The position numbers and the translations under genes were made by a program. A stretch of 45,663 nt of DNA, from contig CACYFF010000014.1 of NCBI GenBank assembly GCA_902773665.1, positions 1-45,663 on the forward strand, written 5' to 3'. Below, in pieces: positions 1 through 8,652 of this stretch. This stretch comes from an uncultured Eubacteriales bacterium (GTDB lineage: Bacteria > Bacillota > Clostridia > Peptostreptococcales > Anaerovoracaceae). The stretch's first letter is position 1. Each line of letters starts with the position of its first letter. The notes beneath the pieces were generated by a model that worked only from the letters and a program-made list of their open reading frames with translations, ran no database searches and was not told the origin of the DNA.

Positions 1-331
1 CCCGCATCCGTCAGACAGAAGACGAGGAGAAGCGCGGTCGCCGCCAGGCCTGCCAGAAGGAGCGGAAGCTGGGCCCAGGCCGGAAGGAAGGAATGCCCAT
101 CCTGCCTTGCATGGAAAATCCCGATCACCGCGGTCAGAATCAGGATGCTCAGAAGCTGACTGATCCGGATGCCGGTCCCCAGCCAGAGAGAATCCATCCG
201 AAGGTTTTCGATCACCAGACGGCCGGCCGAATAGCACAGGAGATAGAACAGAAAAACGTCTCCGCGGCGCCGAAACCAGCGGCGTCTGCCGGCAAGGAGC
301 AGCACAAAAATGCCGAAATCCCAGACGGATG
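1..331 (-). pseudogene. lgt: Lgt C-terminal fragment (prolipoprotein diacylglyceryl transferase)
   Basis: Read on the minus strand, positions 331 down to 1 encode the C-terminal half of a prolipoprotein diacylglyceryl transferase, the membrane enzyme that adds diacylglycerol to the lipobox cysteine of lipoproteins. Visible family signatures are a hydrophobic helix followed by an Arg-rich loop, then GDVFLFYLLCYSAGR, VIENLRMDSLWL and IRISQLLS, the usual order in Lgt, followed by two more hydrophobic segments running off the window edge. No start codon or N-terminal half is present: the preceding sequence belongs to a histidine kinase in a different frame. The fragment is therefore either the product of a deletion or rearrangement, or an assembly join. 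The family call is firm; the biological status is not. Confidence 0.78.
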
Positions 332-2139
332 GCCTGCTGCACCTGTTCTTCCGTCATTCCTGTGCCGGTATCATAGACTTCCGTAACAACAAAAGATTCC
401 CGCCTGAATACGCGTACTCTTACGAAAAGATCTGTAGGGTCAACACCTGCTGCCAGTTTGGTCTCCACCGATTCCACGCTGTTCATCAGCAGATTCACCA
501 ACGCCTGCCGTATGGGCTCTTTACTCGTGTATACGTACAGTTCCCGGTCGAGATCCGTTTCGATACGTACTTTTTTCTTGGCAGAGATATAGGCGATCCC
601 CAGGCAGTCATCCACGACGGACGCCATGGAAAACCGCTCGATCTGGCCTCTTGGCGGACGGGAATAATTCATTAGCGTTTCGATCATTCTGGAGATCCTA
701 TCCACTTCCCGAGGCACATATTCCTGGAAAGATTCCAGAAATTCCGGGTCATCCCCCTGATCTTTCGCCAACGAAGCGTAAGTCCGTATCGTCGTGAGCG
801 GATTTTTGATCTCGTGAGCGATCCCGGAAATGATACGGTTGAGCGCTTTATTCTTGCTCTCTTCGAAGATCTCCTGTTTCTCCTGCTCTTCGCTGGTAAC
901 GTCCTCCACGATAAACACCCGTTCGTCCGGTATGGATGTCCGGTGGCACTGATAGCGATAGGTGTGCCGGCCTCCTTTTTCATCCCGCATCACCAGCAGT
1001 TCCGGCTGTTCCATCTCCGCCGGTGACCGCTCCCAGGCCTCGCCGATAATATGCATGTCTTCTATATTCGGAAGCTCAGGCTGCTCGATCGGGATATTCT
1101 CCATGCGGCGTGCGATATCGTTCATCAGGAGGACGGTTCCGTCCAACCGCACCACCAGATTAGCCGCATTGCTATGTTCCACCAACTTATTCCGCAGCGT
1201 ATAGGCATTCTCCAATTCTTCCACTTTTTCCTTGAGTTCGCCTGTCTTTTCGTCCACTACCTTGGCAAGCTGGCGGTTGAACGCTATGATCATGACAACG
1301 ATAAGGACCGCCCCGCCGAAGACAACGCTTAAAATGGTCGTCAGACGCTGGATGCGCATCTGTGCGTTCTCCAGATCCGTATTCACGATCCATTTATCGA
1401 TGATGTTGTCGTAATCGGAACTGGAACGCAGGCGGTTGATGCTGCCGCTGACCGCATTGAAGAGCAGATGGTCGTTGCGGTTCAGCAGGATAGCGTAACT
1501 GACGCTGGTCATATAGTTGAGCGCTACGGTATACTGTTCGCTTACGCCATCCTCATTCATCATATACTGCATGCAATCCCGTACCGCCATCACCATATCG
1601 ACGCCGCCAGACTGCAGGGAATCGTACAGTTGTTCCTGCGTACCCATGATGCGGATGGGCTTCGCATTGATCTGGGATACCAGAGAATACGTAGCGGTAC
1701 CCAATTCATAGGCTGCGGACAGATACCCTTCTTCCGGCATGTTGAGGACTTTTTCCGCATTATCCACAGACGTTACGAGGCATGTCGATGCGGAATAGAT
1801 CTCTGGGCTGGATCGAAGATTCGGGTAAGATTCGTAGTCGTTCTCCAACACGCCCAGCACAGCGTCCACATCGCCTCTTTCCAAAGCCTCTACCGCCTGA
1901 TTCTGCCGATCGAATACCACATATTCCACGTTCAGATCTCCGATGCGGGCCAGTTCGTTCATGATATCGACGTATACACCCTGCGGAATGCCGTCTTTAT
2001 CGACAAACAGCAGCGGCTGCGTCTGCCCGCTCACACCAACCCGGACATCTTTATAGCTTCCCGCAGCAAGGACAGGCAGGAAAGAAAAAAGCACACAAAA
2101 AACACAGAGAAGCGTGCATAACGTTTTTCTGTGCCTCAT
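326..2139 (-). CDS. Sensor histidine kinase with extracellular solute-binding sensor, truncated in the ATPase domain
   Basis: The ATG at 2139 is preceded by a good AGGTGAG ribosome binding site. The product starts with a signal-anchor (residues about 1-28, VFCVLFSFLPVLAA). A periplasmic-type solute-binding domain (SBP_bac_3-like, about 30-255) follows, with typical stretches such as GVYVDIMNELARIG and LERGDVDAVLG. Next come a membrane helix (about 268-290), a coiled linker, a PAS-like region and a HisKA domain with GIAHEIKNPLTTI (His about residue 442). The N box is LVNLLMNSVES (Asn about 553) and the G1 box DTGTGMTEE lies near 589. The reading then passes into Lgt sequence out of frame, so the G2 box and the end of the ATPase domain are missing. 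The extracellular sensor suggests detection of an amino acid or similar small ligand. As it stands the protein should not autophosphorylate. Confidence 0.8.
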
Positions 2140-2183
2140 AACACTCACCTGCTTTCAATCATCGATGAAATGGGGTTTGCTCT

Positions 2184-2192
2184 ATTATATCA
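2184..2192 (-). promoter_or_regulatory. Extended -10 promoter for the histidine kinase
   Basis: On the minus strand a TGA-TATAAT extended -10 element sits about 45 nt upstream of the kinase ATG. No convincing -35 hexamer is found at 16-18 bp. A 10-bp palindrome TCATCGATGA (2159-2168) lies between the -10 box and the ribosome binding site. Confidence 0.45.
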
Positions 2193-2250
2193 CATACGCG
2201 GTCTCACATCGGCAAATTTTGCCGATTTAATATAGATCCGCTGATAAATA

Positions 2251-2282
2251 CAAAAAGGCACTTGCCTTACAGCAAGTGCCTT
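2251..2282 (-). terminator. Rho-independent terminator of the hrcA-dnaJ operon
   Basis: Perfect 11-bp inverted repeat AAGGCACTTGC / GCAAGTGCCTT (2255-2265 with 2272-2282) with a 6-nt loop. On the minus strand it is followed by a T-run, 13 nt after the dnaJ stop codon. Confidence 0.9.
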
Positions 2283-2294
2283 AAATCACGTTGT

Positions 2295-3446
2295 TTAACT
2301 AAACAGATCCTTCAGGTTATCCATAAAGGACTTTCTCTTGGCATAGCCCGTGGTGGTCTTCGTCTCGCCGAACTTCTTGATGAGTTCTTTCTGCTCTGCG
2401 GACAGCTTGGTCGGGACCTCCAGCACGATCTCGGCATACAGGTCGCCGGGCCGCTTGCTGCGCACGTTGGGCACGCCTTTGCCCTTCATGCGGAGCACGT
2501 CGCCGGGCTGCGTGCCTGCCGGAATCTTAAGCGCAAGCTTCTCGGAAAGTCCGGGGATCGTAACGGTATCGCCCAGAGCTGCCTGGCTGAAGGTGACGGG
2601 CACTTTGAGCCACAGATCGTCGCCCTTGCGGGTAAACAGCTTGTGGTCGCCCACATTGAGCACGATGTACAGGTCACCTGCCGGACCGCCGTTGGTGCCG
2701 GGCTGGCCCTGACCCTGCAGCGTCAACACGTAATCCGTGTAGGATCCTGCCGGGATCGTAACGTTGAGCGTAATGGTCTTGCGGACCTTGCCTGTACCGC
2801 CGCAGGCAGGACACGGATCCTCGATGATCTGGCCGGTGCCGCCGCAGTGATCGCAGGTGCGGACGCTCTGGAACTGGCCCAGAGGCGTGTTCTGTACGGT
2901 GCGGACCTGGCCGGTGCCGCCGCAGTGCGGACAGGTCTTCTTGCCGGTGCCCTTCTTCGCGCCGGTGCCGCCGCAGGCATCGCAGGTGCAGTCCTTCGTC
3001 AGCCGGATCTCCTTCTTGCAGCCGAACACCGCTTCGTTGAACGTGATGTTCATGCGCTTTTGGATATCCGCACCGCGCCGCGGACCGTTCCGCGTCTGCC
3101 GGCTGCTACCGAAGCCGCCAAAACCACCGCCGAACATGTTGAAGATGTCCTCAAACCCGCCGAAGCCGGACGCATCGAAGCCGCCGAAGCCGCCTCCGCC
3201 GCTGTAGGCGGAATTGGGATCGACGCCGGCGAAGCCGAAGCGGTCGTATTTTTCTTTTTTATCGGGGTCAGACAGGACAGAATAGGCCTCGTTGATCTCC
3301 TTGAACTTCTCCTCCGCACTCTTGTCGCCGGGGTTTCTGTCCGGATGATACTTCATGGCCATCTTGCGGAAGGCCGATTTGATCTGATCTTCCGAAGCGC
3401 CCTTTTCCAGTCCTAAGACCTCGTAATAATCTCTTTTGTCTGCCAT
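2295..3446 (-). CDS. dnaJ: Chaperone DnaJ (Hsp40)
   Basis: Cochaperone that delivers unfolded substrates to DnaK and stimulates its ATPase. The 383-residue product has the full type I layout. It has a J domain with HPD at 34-36, a Gly/Phe-rich linker (about 75-110), and a zinc domain with four CxxCxGxG motifs ([32 protein letters not shown], about 152-210). The two beta-barrel substrate domains and dimerisation tail follow. It is the last gene of the heat-shock operon, 59 nt after dnaK, and is followed directly by a terminator. The ribosome binding site in front of the ATG is weak, so it may depend on coupling or reinitiation from dnaK. Confidence 0.97.
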   Translation of the reverse strand: MADKRDYYEVLGLEKGASEDQIKSAFRKMAMKYHPDRNPGDKSAEEKFKEINEAYSVLSDPDKKEKYDRFGFAGVDPNSAYSGGGGFGGFDASGFGGFEDIFNMFGGGFGGFGSSRQTRNGPRRGADIQKRMNITFNEAVFGCKKEIRLTKDCTCDACGGTGAKKGTGKKTCPHCGGTGQVRTVQNTPLGQFQSVRTCDHCGGTGQIIEDPCPACGGTGKVRKTITLNVTIPAGSYTDYVLTLQGQGQPGTNGGPAGDLYIVLNVGDHKLFTRKGDDLWLKVPVTFSQAALGDTVTIPGLSEKLALKIPAGTQPGDVLRMKGKGVPNVRSKRPGDLYAEIVLEVPTKLSAEQKELIKKFGETKTTTGYAKRKSFMDNLKDLFS

Positions 3447-3505
3447 GTTATAAATCGCCGCAAAGGCGGACTAAATGCCCGCCTCCGCGTTATCCTTTTT
3501 CAGAA

Positions 3506-5392
3506 TTACTTATTGTCGTCGTCCACGACTTCGAAGTCCGCATCCTGGACGCCATCGTCAGCAGGAGCTGCTCCGCCGGCTGCGCCGCCGAAGCCTGCGC
3601 CCGGATTGAATCCGCCCTGGGGACCTGCGCCGCCCTGCTGCGCCTGCTGCTGTGCGGCAGCCTGCTCGTAGAGTTTGGTGCTCATGATGTGGAACTTGTT
3701 GGTGAGGGCTTCGGTCTTGGCCTTGACTTCTTCCGTGGTGCCCGCGTTGAGAGCCTTCTGCAGTTCGTCCTTCGCATCGGTGATCTCCTTGACTTCCGCT
3801 TCGGACAGCTTGCCTTCCAGGGTCTTCAGGTTCTTCTCGGTCTCGTAGACCAGGGTCTCTGCCTGGTTTCTGGCCTCGGTGTCTTCCTTCTTCTTCTTAT
3901 CGGCCTCGGCGTATTCCTCGGCTTCCTTTACCTTCTGCTTGATCTCCTCTTCGGAGAGCTTGTTGGAGGAAGTGATCGTAATGCTCTGCTGCTGGCCGGT
4001 TCCCAGATCCTTAGCGGATACGTTCACGATGCCGTTGGCGTCGATATCGAACGTAACTTCGATCTGAGGTACACCGCGAGGTGCAGCGGGGATGCCGGTC
4101 AGCTGGAATCTGCCCAGCGTAATGTTGTCGGCTGCCATCTGGCGTTCGCCCTGCATTACGTGGATGTCCACTGCGCTCTGGTTATCCGCAGCCGTGGAGA
4201 AGATCTGGCTCTTCTTGGTGGGGATGGTGGTGTTTCTCTCGATCAGTTTGGTGGCTACGCCGCCCAGAGTCTCGATGGAAAGGCTCAGCGGGGTGACATC
4301 CAGCAGCAGCACGTCCTTGACCTCGCCGGTGAGCACGCCCGCCTGGATGCTGGCGCCGATGGCGACGCATTCGTCCGGGTTGATGCCCTTGAAGGGTTCC
4401 TTGCCGGTGATCCTCTTAACGGCTTCCTGGACTGCGGGGATTCTGGTGGAACCGCCCACCAGGATGACCTTGGCCAGGTCTGCCATCGTAACGCCTGCGT
4501 CTGCCATAGCCTTCTTCATCGGCTCGATGGTGCGCTGTACCAGGTGTTCGGTCAGCTGATCGAACTTCGCTCTCGTAATGTCCATGTTGAGGTGGAGCGG
4601 ACCGTCCTGGTTGACCGTGATGAACGGCAGGTTGACGTTGGTGGTCTGGCTGGAGCTCAGCTCCTTCTTGGCCTTTTCTGCAGCTTCCTTCAGTCTCTGC
4701 AGAGCCATCTTATCGTTTCTCAGATCGACGCCGTTTTCCTTGGCGAACTGATCTGCCATGTAGTTCATCAGAACGTTATCGAAGTCATCGCCGCCCAGCT
4801 TGGTGTCGCCGTTGGTGGACAGTACTTCGAACACGCCGTCGCCCAGTTCCAGGATGGAGACATCGAACGTGCCGCCGCCCAGGTCGTAGACCAGGATCTT
4901 ATGATGTTCGTTTTCCTTGTCGAGGCCGTAGGCCAGAGCCGCTGCGGTCGGTTCGTTGATGATACGCTTTACGTCCAGACCTGCGATCTTGCCGGCGTCC
5001 TTGGTGGCCTGCTTCTGGCTGTCGGAGAAGTAAGCGGGAACGGTGATGACCGCTTCCGTCACCTTTTCTCCCAGATAGCTTTCGGCGTCCGCCTTCAGCT
5101 TTGCCAGGATCATCGCGGAGATATCCTGCGGCGTATATTCTTTGCCGTCGATGGAGACGGTGTAGCTGCTTCCCATGTGTCTCTTGATGGAGGAGATGGT
5201 ACGGTCGGGGTTGGTGATCGCCTGTCTCTTGGCGGTCTCGCCCACGAGTCTCTCGCCGCCCTTGGTGAAGCCGACCACGGACGGTGTGGTTCTGTTGCCT
5301 TCCGCGTTGGCGATAACGGTAGGCTCGCCGCCTTCCAGTACTGCCACGCAGCTGTTGGTTGTTCCTAAATCGATACCGATAACTTTGCTCAT
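3506..5392 (-). CDS. dnaK: Chaperone DnaK (Hsp70)
   Basis: ATP-driven cytoplasmic Hsp70 chaperone of 628 residues. The N-terminus [13 protein letters not shown] binds phosphate, and the ATPase domain runs to about residue 385 with [15 protein letters not shown] and the conserved [15 protein letters not shown] linker. The beta-sandwich substrate domain and helical lid follow. The tail carries a Gln/Ala/Gly-rich low-complexity run and ends in the acidic, family-typical [10 protein letters not shown]. Preceded by a strong AGGAGG site. Placed between grpE and dnaJ, as in other Bacillota. Confidence 0.98.
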   Translation of the reverse strand: MSKVIGIDLGTTNSCVAVLEGGEPTVIANAEGNRTTPSVVGFTKGGERLVGETAKRQAITNPDRTISSIKRHMGSSYTVSIDGKEYTPQDISAMILAKLKADAESYLGEKVTEAVITVPAYFSDSQKQATKDAGKIAGLDVKRIINEPTAAALAYGLDKENEHHKILVYDLGGGTFDVSILELGDGVFEVLSTNGDTKLGGDDFDNVLMNYMADQFAKENGVDLRNDKMALQRLKEAAEKAKKELSSSQTTNVNLPFITVNQDGPLHLNMDITRAKFDQLTEHLVQRTIEPMKKAMADAGVTMADLAKVILVGGSTRIPAVQEAVKRITGKEPFKGINPDECVAIGASIQAGVLTGEVKDVLLLDVTPLSLSIETLGGVATKLIERNTTIPTKKSQIFSTAADNQSAVDIHVMQGERQMAADNITLGRFQLTGIPAAPRGVPQIEVTFDIDANGIVNVSAKDLGTGQQQSITITSSNKLSEEEIKQKVKEAEEYAEADKKKKEDTEARNQAETLVYETEKNLKTLEGKLSEAEVKEITDAKDELQKALNAGTTEEVKAKTEALTNKFHIMSTKLYEQAAAQQQAQQGGAGPQGGFNPGAGFGGAAGGAAPADDGVQDADFEVVDDDNK

Positions 5393-5407
5393 TGTTTTCT
5401 ATACCTC

Positions 5408-5971
5408 CTATTGTGCTACGGCGACCATGCTGGGCCGTATCACTTTCTTATTTAACATATATCCTTTTTGTAAGACCTTCGTAACGGTGCCGCTCTCGGC
5501 TTCCGCTGCTTCGGTCATTACCGCGTTGTGATAATTGGGATCGAAGGGTTTTCCCAGCGCCTCGATCTCCTCTACGTTGTTCTTTTCCAGAACGCCCTGC
5601 AGCTGCTTTAGGATGAGCTGCATGCCTTCCGAGAACTTGGGATCGGATTCCGATCCGTGCTCCATGGCGCGCTCGAAGTTGTCCACGACCTCCAGGAGGC
5701 CCATGGCGAACTTTTCGTTCGCGAAGGCGTAGATGTCGCTCTTCTCCTTGTCCGTGCGCCGGCGGAAATTCTGGAATTCCGCGTAGAGTCTGGTGTATTT
5801 GTCCTGCCAGTCCGCTTCCGGTTCCTGCGGAGCCGCTTCCGGAGCCTCTTCCGGCTCACCGTTTTCCGCGGTCCCGACCGGTTCTTCCTTTTCCAGAACC
5901 TCTTCTTCCTTTTCCAGAACCTCTTCTTCTTTTACTTCTTCAGCTGTCTTGTTCGTCTGCTGATCCGTCAT
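5408..5971 (-). CDS. grpE: Nucleotide exchange factor GrpE
   Basis: 187-residue GrpE, which releases ADP from DnaK and acts as a thermosensor. The first 60 or so residues are a very acidic, disordered region. The dimerising long helix begins near DKYTRLYAEFQNFRRRT, and the C-terminal beta wing holds PFDPNYHNAVM and the ending VIRPSMVAVAQ. The start overlaps the 3' end of hrcA by 32 nt, so the two are probably translationally coupled. The acidic head contains an exact 21-nt tandem duplication (5882-5923) that repeats seven residues. Confidence 0.96.
   Translation of the reverse strand: MTDQQTNKTAEEVKEEEVLEKEEEVLEKEEPVGTAENGEPEEAPEAAPQEPEADWQDKYTRLYAEFQNFRRRTDKEKSDIYAFANEKFAMGLLEVVDNFERAMEHGSESDPKFSEGMQLILKQLQGVLEKNNVEEIEALGKPFDPNYHNAVMTEAAEAESGTVTKVLQKGYMLNKKVIRPSMVAVAQ
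5882..5923 (-). repeat. 21-nt exact tandem duplication inside grpE
   Basis: Two identical 21-nt units (5882-5902 and 5903-5923) code for a repeated seven-residue Glu-rich segment (EEEVLEK-type) in the disordered head of GrpE. The repeat keeps the frame. Confidence 0.85.
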
Positions 5972-7034
5972 TGTTGCTATCGTCCTTTACATCGTTATTT
6001 TCTTTCAGCTCGAACGTCTGGGAGATGTTGTCGCTGATATATTTGATCACCGAAGTGACTTTGCCGTATTTCATACGGGTGGGGCCGATGACCCCGAGAC
6101 GGCCGACCAATTCGCCGTTGACCCGGTAATCGGCGGTGATGAGGGACAGATCTTTCATGTCCTCGGAGTTCTCGTCGCCGATGGTGATCATCACGCCTTT
6201 GTCGCGGTTGACGATCACGTCCGTCAGTTTGCTCTTGTCCTCCAGCATCTTCAGGAAGTTCTGCGTCTTCTGCATGTCTGTCGAGAATTCCGGCAGACTG
6301 AAGATGTTGGAATAGCCGTTCATGACGAGGTCTGCATTGAGCATCTTCTCCAGGGTCTTCAGGAAACTGGGGACCACGTCCTTCGCCAGTCCCGAGAGGG
6401 ACTGCATGTCGTTCGTAAAGCTGTCGATGATGTCCATGGCCATGACGGCGGAGATGCTCTTACCGCGGTAATTGTGGGTCATGACCTTGCTCATCAGCTG
6501 CAGGTTCTCTTCCGTATACGGAACGGAGAGCCGGATGGCCCGGTTCATCACCTGTCCGTCCTCTGCGACGATCATCAGGACCACCGTGTTGGAATCCACC
6601 GGCAGGAAGTTGATGTACTTCAGCTTGCTCTCGTCTTTACGGGGCATCAGCACGAAGGACGTTAAATTCGTCATGTCGGAGAGCAGTTCCGCCGCGTGTT
6701 CGATGGTGCTGTCCAGCTCGTTGCGGCTCTCCATCAACTTGCTGCGGATCTTCTGCTTATCTTCTTCCGGGAGCTCGCTGGTGTCCATCAGTTCGTCCAC
6801 ATACAGCCGGTAAGCCTTGTCCGAAGGGACTCTGCCTGCGGACGTATGGGGATGCGTTAAGTAACCCATGTCTTCCAGATCGGACATCTCGTTGCGGATG
6901 GTCGCCGGACTGATGCCCATGTCGTGGCTCTTGGAGAGAGAACGGCTGCCGACGGGTTCGCCGGTGGTGAGGAAGTCCGCGATGATAGCCTGCAGGATCT
7001 GTAGTTTTCTTTCGTTTAGATCGTTCGGATTCAT
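5940..7034 (-). CDS. hrcA: Heat-inducible transcription repressor HrcA
   Basis: Repressor of class I heat-shock genes; it binds CIRCE and needs GroEL for folding. The 364-residue protein has an N-terminal winged helix (LNERKLQILQAIIADFL, then SPATIRNEMSDLEDMGYL with TSAGRVPSD, about 1-75). The GAF-like and inserted domains follow, with the C-terminal IGPTRMKYGKVTSVIKYIS motif. An AGAAGG site precedes the ATG. It is the first gene of the operon, and a perfect CIRCE lies 19 nt upstream of its start, so it is autoregulated. Confidence 0.97.
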   Translation of the reverse strand: MNPNDLNERKLQILQAIIADFLTTGEPVGSRSLSKSHDMGISPATIRNEMSDLEDMGYLTHPHTSAGRVPSDKAYRLYVDELMDTSELPEEDKQKIRSKLMESRNELDSTIEHAAELLSDMTNLTSFVLMPRKDESKLKYINFLPVDSNTVVLMIVAEDGQVMNRAIRLSVPYTEENLQLMSKVMTHNYRGKSISAVMAMDIIDSFTNDMQSLSGLAKDVVPSFLKTLEKMLNADLVMNGYSNIFSLPEFSTDMQKTQNFLKMLEDKSKLTDVIVNRDKGVMITIGDENSEDMKDLSLITADYRVNGELVGRLGVIGPTRMKYGKVTSVIKYISDNISQTFELKENNDVKDDSNNDGSADEQDS

Positions 7035-7052
7035 AACTGCCTTCTTATCCTG

Positions 7053-7079
7053 TTAGCACTCTCAACACATGAGTGCTAA
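7053..7079. promoter_or_regulatory. CIRCE operator
   Basis: Perfect TTAGCACTC-N9-GAGTGCTAA inverted repeat, the HrcA binding site. It lies between the -10 box (7091-7096) and the hrcA start, overlapping the expected transcript start region. Confidence 0.98.
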
Positions 7080-7090
7080 CATCCTACATA

Positions 7091-7119
7091 AATATACCCC
7101 CGGAACGGGGGTATGTCAA
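7091..7119 (-). promoter_or_regulatory. Sigma-A promoter of hrcA-grpE-dnaK-dnaJ
   Basis: Minus-strand TTGACA (7119-7114), 17-bp spacer, TATATT (7096-7091). The spacer is almost entirely a perfect inverted repeat: ATACCCCC (7094-7101), 5-nt centre, GGGGGTAT (7107-7114). It runs from inside the -10 box to the last base of the -35 box, in addition to CIRCE. Confidence 0.85.
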
Positions 7120-7154
7120 CAGATTTTGAAAAATATTTTACGTCCGCAGGAGCG

Positions 7155-7838
7155 CTATTTTACCGCATCAAGGCGGTAAAGGACGAAACTGGCCGGATCG
7201 TAGTTTTCGGTGAACGCAGACACCGTTTCGACCTTTCCTTCCAGCGCCGCATTGTAGATGCCGCAGCAGATGCCGTCGTAGCCTTCCGGCAGCAGAAGAG
7301 TCCAGGAGAGGATCTCGCTGCAGCTCTGCAGGCCGCTCTCCTCGTCCATCACCCAGTCCTCCGCGGTCTTGTTGATGATGGCGACGCACTTCTTATATTT
7401 CTTATCGTTCCAGCGCACCGTAAACGTGTCGCACTGTTTGGATTCGTCATACGCCAGACTGCTCTGCAGCTTCGCCATGTCGTAATAATCCGTCATCAGA
7501 TAGCAGTAGCGGTAGCCGCTTTCGTTGGCATTCTCGTCTCCGAACGTGACCCGCATGTTGAGCTTCTGCCAGGCGTAGCCGTCCGGCGTCTTAAAACCCT
7601 CCGGCGCGTCGCACGGTGCGCAGAAGATATTCACGGTGCCTTCGGTGACCACGGCATGATCTTTCTCGCAGACGGTCGTAAATCCGTCCACGCGGCTTTC
7701 TTTCGAAGCGGAGACTGCAGAGATCCATTGGATGTTTTTCGCCTCAAAATCCGGCGAATCCTGGCCTCCGGAGCCGCTGCAGGCGGTCATCCCCAGGACG
7801 AGCGCCAACAGAATAACGATGGAAACGATTCTTTTCAT
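7155..7838 (-). CDS. Putative lipoprotein of unknown function
   Basis: 227-residue product starting at the ATG at 7838. A positively charged start (MKR), a hydrophobic stretch and MTAC with Cys20 form a lipoprotein signal peptide, followed by a Ser/Gly linker. The mature part of about 205 residues has several Cys and a high proportion of aromatic and acidic residues. I recognise no domain. A GTG at 7883 in the same frame is an alternative start, but it lies upstream of the expected transcription start for the TATAAT at 7886-7891, so 7838 is preferred. No clear ribosome binding site is visible. It is transcribed away from prsW across a shared intergenic region. Confidence 0.7.
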   Translation of the reverse strand: MKRIVSIVILLALVLGMTACSGSGGQDSPDFEAKNIQWISAVSASKESRVDGFTTVCEKDHAVVTEGTVNIFCAPCDAPEGFKTPDGYAWQKLNMRVTFGDENANESGYRYCYLMTDYYDMAKLQSSLAYDESKQCDTFTVRWNDKKYKKCVAIINKTAEDWVMDEESGLQSCSEILSWTLLLPEGYDGICCGIYNAALEGKVETVSAFTENYDPASFVLYRLDAVK

Positions 7839-7885
7839 ATGCTTAAACTGAATGCAAAAATGGAATATTTTTTTCGAACGCACCC

Positions 7886-7910
7886 ATTATAGCACAATAG
7901 CGTTTATAAT
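7886..7910. promoter_or_regulatory. Back-to-back -10 boxes for the lipoprotein gene and prsW
   Basis: A TATAAT on the minus strand (7891-7886) and one on the plus strand (7905-7910) face apart, 13 bp between them. The minus box would give the lipoprotein mRNA a leader of about 40 nt; the plus box would start the prsW mRNA near 7917. Neither has a good -35 hexamer. Confidence 0.45.
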
Positions 7911-7941
7911 AGTTACAAATAAAAAGCGAGGTCAAGAAATT

Positions 7942-8643
7942 ATGTTCCTACTGCTCAATCCCCTTACGATCCTGATGGCAGCGGCAGTCATCCCTGCCCT
8001 CATCCTCCTGTTCGAGGTCTATAAATACGACCGGCTCGAACCCGAACCGCCCGGCATGCTGCTCGGCCTGGTACTGAAAGGCATTATCGCTACAGCGCTT
8101 GCCGTCGTAACGGAACGTATAGGCATGGGGATCTGCGGAACGCTGTTCCAGGAAGGATCCTTCATCTACTATGTGGTCGTAATGTACTTCGTCGTAGGAC
8201 TGTCCGAAGAAGGCTTCAAATACCTGCTGCTTCGCATGAGCACCTGGAATTCCCCCTACTTCAACTGCCGGTTCGATGCCGTCGTCTACGCGGTGTTCGT
8301 CTCCCTGGGCTTCGCTCTGTGGGAAAACGTGCAGTACGTGTTCAGCTACGGCTTTGGCACCGCGCTGGTAAGAGCTTTCACCGCTGTGCCGGGTCACGCC
8401 TGCTTCGGCGTCTTTATGGGCACCTGGTACGGCCTGGCGAAGAAACAGCAGCTGTGGGGCCGGGAAGACACCAGTATGGTATGCCGCACCATGGCGGTCA
8501 TGGTCCCGATGCTTATCCACGGCACCTACGACCTGATCGCGTCCATCGGCAACTCCTGGATCTTCGTCGTCTTTATCGCCGTCATGTTCGCGATCTCCTT
8601 TACGACCATCAAACGACTGTCCAACCAGGATCATTATCTGTAG
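7942..8643 (+). CDS. prsW: PrsW-family intramembrane metalloprotease
   Basis: Multi-spanning membrane protein of 233 residues in the PrsW (M82) family, whose known members cut membrane-bound anti-sigma factors. The family signatures are all present: EEGFK with Glu89-Glu90 and Lys93, then FDAVVYAVFVSLGFALWENV, PGHACFG with His152, and HGTYD with His193. These should be the metal ligands and catalytic Glu. The start at 7942 follows a GAGGT site at 7928-7932; upstream in-frame Met codons lie before or in the promoter. Its substrate is unknown; no sigma or anti-sigma gene is visible in the window. It is followed 9 nt later by an EIIC-like gene. Confidence 0.85.
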   Translation: MFLLLNPLTILMAAAVIPALILLFEVYKYDRLEPEPPGMLLGLVLKGIIATALAVVTERIGMGICGTLFQEGSFIYYVVVMYFVVGLSEEGFKYLLLRMSTWNSPYFNCRFDAVVYAVFVSLGFALWENVQYVFSYGFGTALVRAFTAVPGHACFGVFMGTWYGLAKKQQLWGREDTSMVCRTMAVMVPMLIHGTYDLIASIGNSWIFVVFIAVMFAISFTTIKRLSNQDHYL

Positions 8644-8652
8644 AGGCTGACT

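Noticed and set aside
1468-2121. 217-codon plus-strand frame in the first 2 kb
   Set aside because: It is the complement of the solute-binding sensor domain of the minus-strand kinase and has no recognisable protein features.
3447-3505. Small GC-rich hairpin between dnaK and dnaJ as a terminator
   Set aside because: The stem is short and imperfect and has no U-run; dnaJ has no promoter of its own, so the genes are read together.
3689-5368. Long open frame (559 codons) on the plus strand opposite dnaK
   Set aside because: It mirrors the codon bias of the conserved dnaK gene, has no domain of its own and no ribosome binding site; similar shadow frames lie opposite dnaJ (2262-3416) and lepA (17285-18910).
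7852-7941. Upstream in-frame start for prsW giving 30 more residues
   Set aside because: It lies before the plus-strand -10 box and lacks a ribosome binding site, whereas 7942 has GAGGT at good spacing and begins at the first membrane helix.
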